Source: Sediminivirga luteola
Lineage (GTDB): Bacteria; Actinomycetota; Actinomycetes; Actinomycetales; Brevibacteriaceae
Direction: 5' to 3'
Assembly (NCBI RefSeq): GCF_014639315.1
Contig: NZ_BMFY01000005.1
Coordinates: 1 to 64,000 of the forward strand
DNA length: 64,000 bases
Shown: in pieces, positions 51,878 to 59,513 of the stretch
Position numbering within the stretch: the stretch's first letter is position 1
Layout of the letters: each line of letters opens with the position of its first letter
Program-made: the position numbers and the translations under genes
The notes under the pieces: model-generated
Told to the model about the DNA's origin: nothing
Seen by the model: the letters and a program-made list of their open reading frames with translations, nothing else
The model's database searches: none

Positions 51878-52901
51878 CCTCGTTCCTTTCTGGCCTCTCC
51901 GGCACGCTGAGCAAGACCTTGCCGATGTTCTCCCCGGATTCCAGGATCTGGTGCGCCCGGGCCGCCTGGGCCAGCGGCAGGACCTCATGGATGACCGGGC
52001 GGATCGCGCCGGACTCCAGGAACGGCCACACCTGCTCGCGCACGCCGGCGACGATGCGCGCCTTCTGCTCCGGCGGCCGTGCCCGCAGGGTGGTGCCGGA
52101 GACGGTGAGCCGCCCGGACATCACGGTGCGCAGATCGATCTCGGTCCGGGTGCCGCCCTGCAGCCCGATGATCGCCAGCCGGCCGTCGGCGGCCAGAGCG
52201 GCCAGGTTCCGGGCCAGGTATTTCGCGCCGATCACGTCCAGGATCACATCGGCGCCGTGGCCGTCCGTGATCCGGCGGACCTCCTCGACGAAGTCCTGCT
52301 CCCGGTAGTTGATCGCCGCCTCCGCGCCCAGTTCCCGGCAGGCCTGCAGCTTGGCCTCGGAACCGGCGGTGACGATGGGCCGGGCGCCGATGGCCCTGGC
52401 GAGCTGGATCACGGCGGTGCCGATGCCGGAGCCGCCGCCGTGCACCAGCAGCCATTCACCGGGCTGCAACCGGGCCTGCTGGACGACATTGGAGAACACC
52501 GTGGCGTGCACCTCCGGCAGCGCGGCGGCCTCCAGCAGCCCGATGCCGTGCGGCACCGGGAGGAGCTGACCGGCCGGCACCGCGACCAGTTCCGCCAGCC
52601 CGCCGCCGGACAGCAGGGCGCACACCTCGTCGCCCAGCTGCCAGGGAGCACCCGTCGAGGTCAGGGCCTCATCGGCGCCGGGACCGAGGGCCGCGACGGT
52701 GCCGGACACCTCCAGGCCGGGGATCTCGCTGGTGCCCGGCGGAGGATCGTAGAAGCCCTGCCGTTGCAGAAGATCGGCGCGGTTCACACCGCAGGCGCGC
52801 ACGCGGATGAGGACTTCGCCCGGCCCGGGCTGGACATCGGGCACCTCACCGAGCACGAGTTCCTCGGGGCCGCCTGGCTTCCGGATGGTGATCGCCTTCA
52901 T
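51870..52901 (-). CDS. NAD(P)H-quinone oxidoreductase, PIG3/QOR family (MDR)
   Basis: 343 aa. Zinc-free medium-chain dehydrogenase: MKAITIRKPGG start, VNRADLLQRQGFYDPPPG, and nucleotide-binding VHGGGSGIGTAVIQLARAIG. Start ATG at 52901 is placed by TAGAAT 7 nt upstream (leaderless). Transcribed with bpa and the helical protein. Reduces quinones or unsaturated ketones. Confidence 0.92.
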   Translation of the reverse strand: MKAITIRKPGGPEELVLGEVPDVQPGPGEVLIRVRACGVNRADLLQRQGFYDPPPGTSEIPGLEVSGTVAALGPGADEALTSTGAPWQLGDEVCALLSGGGLAELVAVPAGQLLPVPHGIGLLEAAALPEVHATVFSNVVQQARLQPGEWLLVHGGGSGIGTAVIQLARAIGARPIVTAGSEAKLQACRELGAEAAINYREQDFVEEVRRITDGHGADVILDVIGAKYLARNLAALAADGRLAIIGLQGGTRTEIDLRTVMSGRLTVSGTTLRARPPEQKARIVAGVREQVWPFLESGAIRPVIHEVLPLAQAARAHQILESGENIGKVLLSVPERPERNEDV

Positions 52902-52908
52902 CGTGCCC

Positions 52909-52914
52909 ATTCTA
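52909..52914 (-). promoter_or_regulatory. -10 element of the quinone-reductase/bpa operon
   Basis: TAGAAT on the minus strand, 7 nt before the ATG at 52901. Confidence 0.62.
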
Positions 52915-52937
52915 CGGCGGTGCCCTGACAGCCAGCC

Positions 52938-53915
52938 TCAGCGGCGCCGCACGCGGTGCGCGGCGTAATCGCCGGGGGTGTCGATGTCCGCCAGGAGTTC
53001 CGGCGCGACCGGCACCGCCTGGATGCGGGCGTGGTCGAGCAGGGCCCGCACGGGGCGTCCCGCGAGCGGGGCCCCGGCCAGCCGGAGTGCCCGGGCGAGG
53101 CTTTCCGGCCGCCATGCGGCGCACAGCGGCTGCCAGCGTTCCCCGTCGGAGGCGAGCACGGCGTCGATCTCCAGCGGTGCTTGCCCGAGCGCGGAGGCCA
53201 CCGCGGCGAGCGCTTCCCCGGCCCGGGGCATGTCCCCGGCGCAGACGAGCACCGCATCGAGGGCCGGGATCTCGTCCGTGAGCGCTCCCACGCCAGCGGC
53301 GATGCCCGGGGCCGGCCCGCCGCCGGCGGGTTCCTCGCGGCACCAGCGCACCTGAGGGGAGTCACTCTTGCGCATCTGACCGGAGGCGCTCCTGGAAGGC
53401 GCGTTCGTGCCCGGTACGGACAGGCCGCCGGCGTGCGGGGCGGCTCCTGTGTCGAGGGCCGGGTGGTCGCTGGCGCCTCGCCCGGTGCCATGCGGCCGTG
53501 TGTCGTGCGGCTGTGTGCTGTGCGGCTGTGCGTCGTGCGGAGCGCTGTGCGGTGACGTGCTGTGTGCTGGCGTGCCTGGCGGCGGTGCGCTCTGCTGAGT
53601 GTCCTGCCGTGCAGCGGGCCTGCGGGGGATGGGCAGCCTCAGGGGTACTGGTCCTCCCGCGGCTGCCGGGATCGGAGGAGAAGGGGGAGTCCTGAGGGTG
53701 AGCGCGGAGGGACGCTCCGGCCCGGCGACCGCGATCACCGCCTGCGGGAACGCCTCGCGCACCGAGGCGAGGCATCCGCCCAGCAGCGTGCGGCTGCCCA
53801 GGGAGAGCTCCAGCTTGTCCGCGCCGCCCATCCGGCGGGACCGCCCTCCGGCCAGCACGATCACGGCGTACGACGGCGCGCTCATGGGAGTCTCACCGGC
53901 CTGTTCTTGGCTCAT
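52938..53915 (-). CDS. MobA-like nucleotidyltransferase split by a Pro-His repeat insertion
   Basis: 325 aa from ATG 53915 (another ATG at 53885 and a GTG at 53930 are possible). The N-terminal VIVLAGGRSRRMGGADKLEL is the nucleotide-binding loop of MobA/MobA-like NTP transferases; LVCAGDMPRAGEAL and the C-terminal LLADIDTPGDYA complete the fold. Between residues ~75 and ~205 lies a foreign, low-complexity stretch with PH(S/D)(A/T)(Q/R) repeats and Ser/Pro/Gly-rich sequence, bringing the gene from a normal ~190-200 aa to 325. Function as molybdenum cofactor guanylyltransferase is possible but other moco genes are absent here. Confidence 0.75.
   Translation of the reverse strand: MSQEQAGETPMSAPSYAVIVLAGGRSRRMGGADKLELSLGSRTLLGGCLASVREAFPQAVIAVAGPERPSALTLRTPPSPPIPAAAGGPVPLRLPIPRRPAARQDTQQSAPPPGTPAHSTSPHSAPHDAQPHSTQPHDTRPHGTGRGASDHPALDTGAAPHAGGLSVPGTNAPSRSASGQMRKSDSPQVRWCREEPAGGGPAPGIAAGVGALTDEIPALDAVLVCAGDMPRAGEALAAVASALGQAPLEIDAVLASDGERWQPLCAAWRPESLARALRLAGAPLAGRPVRALLDHARIQAVPVAPELLADIDTPGDYAAHRVRRR
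53486..53560. repeat. 15-bp tandem repeat inside the MobA-like gene
   Basis: TGCGG landmarks at 53491, 53506, 53521 and 53536 are exactly 15 bp apart (then 12 and 10). The minus strand reads as five-residue Pro-His repeats in the MobA-like protein. Confidence 0.8.
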
Positions 53916-54050
53916 GGTCTCTTCGCTCACTGTCCCGATGCGCTCAGGCCCCGATGCGCCCCGGCCGATGCGCCGCTGTGCCCAGGCCGATGCGCCCATG
54001 GTCATACGCCCGCCCCGATCTGGCGATCCCGGTCCGCCGCCCGGGCCTCG

Positions 54051-55349
54051 TCAGGCGAACATCCGGAACAGCGGCGAATCCGGGGTCACCCGCTCGATCT
54101 CCAGCGGCGAGGCCTCCATCCGGCGCAGCAGCGCATCCAGATCCTCGGCCCGTCCCAGCGTGACGCCCACGAAGGCGGGCCCGGTCTCCGCGCCGTTGCG
54201 CTTGACGTAGTCGAACAGGGCGATGTCGTCCTCCGGCCCGAGCACCTCGTCCAGGAACCGCCGCAGCGCGCCGGGCGCCTGCGGGAAGTCCACGATGAAG
54301 TAGTGCTTGAGCCCCTCGTGGACGAGCGAGCGCTCCAGCACCTCGCCGTAGCGTGCGATGTCGTTGTTCCCGCCGCTGACCAGGCACACCACCGTCTCAC
54401 CCGGCTGGATGACCACGGGCCGGCCCGAGCCGGGCCCGCCGATGGCGGCGCTCGCCAGGGCGCCGGAGGGCTCCGCGATGATCCCCTCGGTCTGGTACAG
54501 CTCCAGCATCTCGCTGGCCGCGGCGCCCTCGGCGACCGGGCGCACCTCCACGCCCAGGTCGCGGATCAGGCCATAGGTGACGTCGCCGGCGCGGCGCACC
54601 GCGGTGCCATCGGCGAAGGGGTCCACATTGTCCAGCTCGACGGGCTTGCCCGCCTCCAGGGCCGCCAGCATGCAGGCCGCGCCCTCCGGCTCCACGCCCA
54701 CCACCCGCGTGGCCGGCGACTTCTCCGCCAGATAGGCGGCCACACCGGCCAGCAGCCCGCCGCCGCCGACCGGGACCACCACGACATCGGGTGCATAGCC
54801 GAGCTGTTCCAGGAGCTCCGCGGCGACCGTGCCCTGTCCCGCGATGGTGCGCGGATCGTCGAAGGCGGAGACCACCATCGCCCCGGTCTGCCGGGCGTAC
54901 TCGCGAGCCAGCTTGGAGGCGTCGTCATAGGTGGACCCGGCGACCTCCAGATCCACCCACTCGCCGCCGAAGTGCTTGATCCGGCTCTGCTTCTGCCCCG
55001 GGGTGGTGCGCGGCACGAAGATCCGCCCGTGGATGGACAGCTCATTGCAGGCCCGGGCGATGCCCTGGGCGTGATTGCCCGCCGAAGCGCACACCACGCC
55101 CCGGGAGCGCTCCGACTCGGACATCTGCAACATGAAGTTGAAGGCGCCGCGAATCTTGTACGAGCGCACCGGCTGCAGATCCTCGCGCTTGAGGTACACA
55201 TGCGCGCCGGACGAGGCCGAGAGCCGGTCCGAGATCTGCAGCGGGGTCAGCGTCACGCAGGAGGCCAGTCGTTCTGCCGCCTGCTGCACATCGCCCGCCG
55301 TCACGGCAAGGCTCTGCGTCCGGTCATCCGTTTCGGTTGCTGCATCCAT
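54051..55349 (-). CDS. ilvA: Threonine ammonia-lyase (threonine dehydratase), single-ACT type
   Basis: 432 aa. PLP Lys in VRSYKIRGAFNF, SAGNHAQG substrate loop, PLP-phosphate loop PVGGGGLLAG, and a C-terminal ACT-like domain (~345-432, HYFIVDFPQAPGALRRFLDEV). Makes 2-oxobutyrate for isoleucine. The ATG at 55349 has GAGGGG 9 nt upstream; the GTG at 55358 is too close. The short, single-ACT form resembles that of corynebacteria. Divergent from glgE. Confidence 0.95.
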   Translation of the reverse strand: MDAATETDDRTQSLAVTAGDVQQAAERLASCVTLTPLQISDRLSASSGAHVYLKREDLQPVRSYKIRGAFNFMLQMSESERSRGVVCASAGNHAQGIARACNELSIHGRIFVPRTTPGQKQSRIKHFGGEWVDLEVAGSTYDDASKLAREYARQTGAMVVSAFDDPRTIAGQGTVAAELLEQLGYAPDVVVVPVGGGGLLAGVAAYLAEKSPATRVVGVEPEGAACMLAALEAGKPVELDNVDPFADGTAVRRAGDVTYGLIRDLGVEVRPVAEGAAASEMLELYQTEGIIAEPSGALASAAIGGPGSGRPVVIQPGETVVCLVSGGNNDIARYGEVLERSLVHEGLKHYFIVDFPQAPGALRRFLDEVLGPEDDIALFDYVKRNGAETGPAFVGVTLGRAEDLDALLRRMEASPLEIERVTPDSPLFRMFA

Positions 55350-55405
55350 CGCTGCCACCCCTCAATTGTGGCCCCGTCTCCTCCCCGGTCAAGCCGATGA
55401 GTCGT

Positions 55406-55411
55406 TAGAGT
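55406..55411 (+). promoter_or_regulatory. -10 element of glgE (leaderless)
   Basis: TAGAGT ends 7 nt before the ATG at 55419; no ribosome site. Confidence 0.6.
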
Positions 55412-55418
55412 CGGGAAT

Positions 55419-57491
55419 ATGAACGACGCGGCCGCTCCCGTCCAGCACTTCCAGCGCATCCCCATCGTCGATCCCGAACCCCTCGTCTCCTGCGGCGCCT
55501 TCCCCGCCACGGCGGTTCCCGGGGAGGACGTTCCGGTCTCCGCCACCGTGTTCCGGGAAGGCCACGACCTCATCGGCGTGGCGGCCCGGCTGCGGGACGC
55601 GCATGGCGCCATCGTCGAGCGCGTGCCGATGTTCCGCACCACCGAGGACGTCGACCGCTACCACGGCGTGCTGCGTCCGGTGTCCGAGGGCATGCACTCG
55701 ATCGTGATCGAGGCCTGGGCCGATGAGTTCGCCACCTGGCGGCATCGCGCCCGGCTCAAGCTCGCCGCCGGGGTGGACGTGGAACTCATGCTGGCCGAGG
55801 GCGTGGACCTCCTGAGCCGGCACCAGGCCGCCACGCCGCTGGAGCCCCGTCAGCGGGAGGCGATCCGCGCCGCCATCGCGGCGCTGGAGGGCAGCGCACC
55901 GGCCGAGCCACTGGACCGGCTGGAAGCGGCGCTGAGCGAGGAGTTGCTGGCGGTCCTCGCTGCCCATCCGATCCGCAGCCTGCTCTCCACCTCGCGGGTG
56001 CTGCGGCTCCAGGTGCACCGCCGGGCGGCGGGGCACGGCGCGTGGTACGAGTTCTTCCCCCGCAGCGAGGGCGCGCACCTCGACGAGACCACCGGCACCT
56101 GGGTGTCCGGCACCTTCGCCACGGCGCGGAAAGCACTCGAGCGCGCCGCGGGGATGGGCTTCGAGGTGGTCTATCTGCCGCCCATCCATCCGATCGGCGA
56201 GGTGGGCCGCAAGGGCCGCAACAACACCCTGAACGCCGCGCCCGGGGATCCCGGATCCCCCTGGGCCATCGGATCCAAGGACGGCGGCCACGACGCCATC
56301 CACCCGGACCTGGGCGATTTCGCGGACTTCGACGCCTTCGTGGCGCGTGCCGGTGAGCTGGGCCTGGAGGTGGCGCTGGATCTCGCGCTGCAGGCCGCCC
56401 CCGACCACCCCTGGGTGCGCGAGCACCCGGAGTTCTTCACCACCCAGCTGGACGGGTCCATCGCCTACGCGGAGAACCCGCCCAAGAAGTACCAGGACAT
56501 CTACCCGCTCAACTTCGACAACGACTACGAGGCACTGCGGGCCGAGGTCCTGCGGATCGTGGAGCTGTGGATCTCCCACGGGATCCGGATCTTCCGCGTC
56601 GACAACCCGCACACCAAACCGGTCCGGTTCTGGGAGTGGCTCATCGCCACCGTGCACGCCACCCACCCGGACGTGGTGTTCCTGGCCGAGGCGTTCACCC
56701 GCCCGGCGATGATGCACGCCCTGGCCAAGGCCGGCTTCCAGCAGTCCTACTCCTACTTCACCTGGCGCAATACGAGGGAGGAGATCGAGGAGTACCTGAC
56801 CGAGCTGCGCGACGAGTCCGGTGCGTTCCTGCGGCCGAACTTCTTCGTCAACACCCCCGACATCCTCACCGAGTACCTGCAGTTCGGCGGGCCTGCCGCC
56901 TTCAGGATCCGCGCGGCGCTCGCGGCGACCAGCTCGCCGCTGTGGGGCGTCTACGCCGGCTTCGAGCTCTGCGAGCACGTGGCCCGGCCCGGCGCGGAGG
57001 AGTACATCGACAACGAGAAGTACGAGTACCGTCCCCGTGACTTCGAGACCGCGCTGGCCGAGGACCGCTCCCTGGCGCCGTACCTGACCAGGCTGAACGA
57101 GATCCGCCGGGCCCATCCGGCGCTGGGGGAACTGCGCAACATCCGCTTCCATGCCAGCGAGGACGACGCCGTGCTGGTCTTCTCCAAACGGAAGGACGAC
57201 GACGTGATCGTGGTCGTCCTCAACGTCGATCCGCACAGCACCCGCGAGACGATGGTGGATCTGGACCTGGACGCGCTGCGGCCCTATGACCGCCGCCGGG
57301 AGCCGGCGCCGGAGCTGCGCGCGGTCGACGCCGCCGGCTCCCCGCTCGGCCAGCCCGGGTTGCCGGAGACTTTCACCGCGCGCGATCTGCTCACCGGGCA
57401 GTCCTGGGAGTGGGGCGCCCGCAACTACGTCCGGCTGGACCCGAAAGCGGAGCCGGCCCACATCCTGCATGTCCGCTGGCCACAGCCGTGA
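55419..57491 (+). CDS. glgE: Maltosyltransferase GlgE (alpha-1,4-glucan:maltose-1-phosphate maltosyltransferase)
   Basis: 690 aa, GH13_3 family. Extends alpha-glucan from maltose 1-phosphate. N-terminal DUF3416-like beta and helical domains (~10-185), then catalytic barrel with YLPPIHPIGEVGRKGRNN. The nucleophile is Asp395 in FRVDNPHTKP and the general acid Glu424 in FLAEAFTRP, both at the Streptomyces positions within one residue. First of glgE-mak-glgB. Confidence 0.96.
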   Translation: MNDAAAPVQHFQRIPIVDPEPLVSCGAFPATAVPGEDVPVSATVFREGHDLIGVAARLRDAHGAIVERVPMFRTTEDVDRYHGVLRPVSEGMHSIVIEAWADEFATWRHRARLKLAAGVDVELMLAEGVDLLSRHQAATPLEPRQREAIRAAIAALEGSAPAEPLDRLEAALSEELLAVLAAHPIRSLLSTSRVLRLQVHRRAAGHGAWYEFFPRSEGAHLDETTGTWVSGTFATARKALERAAGMGFEVVYLPPIHPIGEVGRKGRNNTLNAAPGDPGSPWAIGSKDGGHDAIHPDLGDFADFDAFVARAGELGLEVALDLALQAAPDHPWVREHPEFFTTQLDGSIAYAENPPKKYQDIYPLNFDNDYEALRAEVLRIVELWISHGIRIFRVDNPHTKPVRFWEWLIATVHATHPDVVFLAEAFTRPAMMHALAKAGFQQSYSYFTWRNTREEIEEYLTELRDESGAFLRPNFFVNTPDILTEYLQFGGPAAFRIRAALAATSSPLWGVYAGFELCEHVARPGAEEYIDNEKYEYRPRDFETALAEDRSLAPYLTRLNEIRRAHPALGELRNIRFHASEDDAVLVFSKRKDDDVIVVVLNVDPHSTRETMVDLDLDALRPYDRRREPAPELRAVDAAGSPLGQPGLPETFTARDLLTGQSWEWGARNYVRLDPKAEPAHILHVRWPQP

Positions 57492-57649
57492 CCCGGCCGC
57501 GGACGTCCGCCGGCCACTGGCGTGGTCGCCGTGGCGCGCACCCCCAGGTGCGGATCGGTAGAGTGACCGGGTAGACGCCGGGAATCGCGGGCGCGGCGAC
57601 GAGCCCGCACACCCGGCAGCATGCCCGAGCGGAAGGGAGGACTGGAGCA

Positions 57650-59509
57650 GTGGCGATCAGCGTGGAGCTCGAACGTCTGCTGAGCGGCTGGCTGGCCCGC
57701 GCCCCGTGGCGCCCCCAGGACGCCGAAGGGCCGGTGGACGTCGAGGACGCGCTGCCGGTGTCAGCGGCGCCGCTGTTCCTGCGCTCCCTGGACGACGAGC
57801 CCGGCGCCGGGCTCCCCGGGACGCAGCAGCCGGCCCGGGTGCAGGGCCTCATCGTCGTCTTCAGCCTGGGGGAGGCCGACGACACCCGGCGCCTGACCGT
57901 GCCGCTCACCCTGCGCACGCGGGAAGCCTATGAGCTCCGCCCCCACCTCATCGGCGAGGTGGACGATCTGACGCTCGGCCACTGCTTCGTCTACGACGGT
58001 GTCGCCGACCCCGAATTCGTCCGCACCGTGGTCGAACTGGTCGAGGCAGGCGGCCCGGTGCGCCCCGGCGAGATCGCCGGACCGGTCCCCGGCGGCCAGT
58101 TCACCGCGGTGACGCTCGACGATCCCGACGCCTTCGCCGAGGCTCCCGCCCGCCCGGCGGCCCAGGCGCCCGGTACGGGCGCCGGTGCCGAGACTGAAGA
58201 CGAGCTGGACGCCGACGCCTCCGGGAGCGTCCCGATCCCCGCGCCGCCCCAGGCCCCGCCGCGCATCGGCCGGGACACCCCTGAGGAGACGCACGACGAG
58301 GGCCTGCGCCTGGAACTGCGCGGCGGCCAGCGGGCCAACTCCAGCGCCGTCCTGCATCGCACCGGCCGCCCTCCGGTGATCGTGAAGGTCTTCCGGACCG
58401 TCGAGCCGGGCCGGAACCCCGCCGTCACGGTGCCGGCCGCCCTCTCCGGCCGCGGCAGTGCTGTCGTCCCGGAAGTCCTCGGCTGGCTGCAGGGCTTCTG
58501 GTACGACACCGAGTTGCTGCAGGAGACCTTCGGCCAGCTCATCCTCGTCTCCCGGTTCCTGACTGGCAGCACCGACGCCTGGACCGCGGCACTGACCGCC
58601 GCCCGGGCCGCCGCACCCGGGCAGGGGAGCAGCGAAGAGAGCGAGGAAACGCCTGGGACCGGCGGCTTCACCGAGCAGGCACGGCACATCGGCGCCGTGG
58701 TGGCACGGATGCACCGTGACCTGGCCCAGGAGTTCGGCGCCACCGTGCACACCCCCGAGCATCTGCGCGAGGCGATCGCCGGATGGCGATCCCGGGTCGA
58801 ATGGGCCCTCGCCCGCGTGCCGGTGGCCCTGGCACCCCTGGCAGCGCCGCTGCGGAAGCACCTGGCCGCGCTGGAGGAACTTCAGCCCGGGACGTTGCAG
58901 CGCGTGCACGGCGGACTCGACTTGAGCGCGCTGCTGTTCGCCGGGGAGGACACCTCCGTGGTGAACTTCTCCGCCGACGCCTCCGGCCCCCAGCTCCCGG
59001 CCGAGGACCTCGTCGGGCTGCTGCGCAGCATCGACCGGGCCGCGGGACTGGCCCGCCTGGAACGCACCGGGGCGCTCGGCGGTGACGCCGATGCGGCAGC
59101 CCTGGGTCTCGTCGGCGCGCACGAACTCGACGCCCTGGCCCGCAGGGTCGCCGCCAGCCCCGAGCACGCCTGGTCCGCCGCGACGCAGGAGGCGCTGCTG
59201 GGCGGATACCTGCAGGAGGCCGCCGGCACAGAGGATCCGCTCGGCGTGGAGCCGGGCCATCCGCTGCTGCGGGCCGTGCTCGTCGACCGCCTGCTGAGCG
59301 AGGTGGTGGACGAACTCCGCAACCGGCCCGCCGGCCTGGAGATCCCGCTCGCCGCCCTGGCCCTGCTGCTCCAGCCCGAACGGTTGGAGGACACGCCGGA
59401 CACGACCGGGGACGGTGAGGCGGAGGCAGCCGGAGACGGCGTGAACGAGGACGCCGGCGAGGCGTCTGGTGATCCCGGCGAGGCCGGAGACGACGTCCGG
59501 GAGGGATGA
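57650..59509 (+). CDS. mak: Maltokinase (Pep2/Mak) with long acidic linkers
   Basis: 619 aa. Phosphorylates maltose to maltose 1-phosphate for GlgE. N-cap domain (1-200), then an aminoglycoside-phosphotransferase-like core: nucleotide part VIVKVFRTVEPGRNP, and the catalytic region RVHGGLDLSALLF near residue 420, where HGD is usually found; here the Asp follows after Gly-Leu. GTG start with GGAAGGGAGG upstream. Longer than the usual ~450 because of low-complexity acidic inserts (~165-220) and an acidic tail. Not fused to TreS. TAGAGT at 57559 is a candidate -10. Confidence 0.85.
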   Translation: MAISVELERLLSGWLARAPWRPQDAEGPVDVEDALPVSAAPLFLRSLDDEPGAGLPGTQQPARVQGLIVVFSLGEADDTRRLTVPLTLRTREAYELRPHLIGEVDDLTLGHCFVYDGVADPEFVRTVVELVEAGGPVRPGEIAGPVPGGQFTAVTLDDPDAFAEAPARPAAQAPGTGAGAETEDELDADASGSVPIPAPPQAPPRIGRDTPEETHDEGLRLELRGGQRANSSAVLHRTGRPPVIVKVFRTVEPGRNPAVTVPAALSGRGSAVVPEVLGWLQGFWYDTELLQETFGQLILVSRFLTGSTDAWTAALTAARAAAPGQGSSEESEETPGTGGFTEQARHIGAVVARMHRDLAQEFGATVHTPEHLREAIAGWRSRVEWALARVPVALAPLAAPLRKHLAALEELQPGTLQRVHGGLDLSALLFAGEDTSVVNFSADASGPQLPAEDLVGLLRSIDRAAGLARLERTGALGGDADAAALGLVGAHELDALARRVAASPEHAWSAATQEALLGGYLQEAAGTEDPLGVEPGHPLLRAVLVDRLLSEVVDELRNRPAGLEIPLAALALLLQPERLEDTPDTTGDGEAEAAGDGVNEDAGEASGDPGEAGDDVREG

Positions 59510-59513
59510 CAGC

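Noticed and set aside
53562-55400. 612-codon plus-strand open frame across the MobA-like and ilvA genes
   Set aside because: Composition is Arg/Gly/His/Asp-rich as in antisense shadows, and it runs opposite to two recognisable enzymes.
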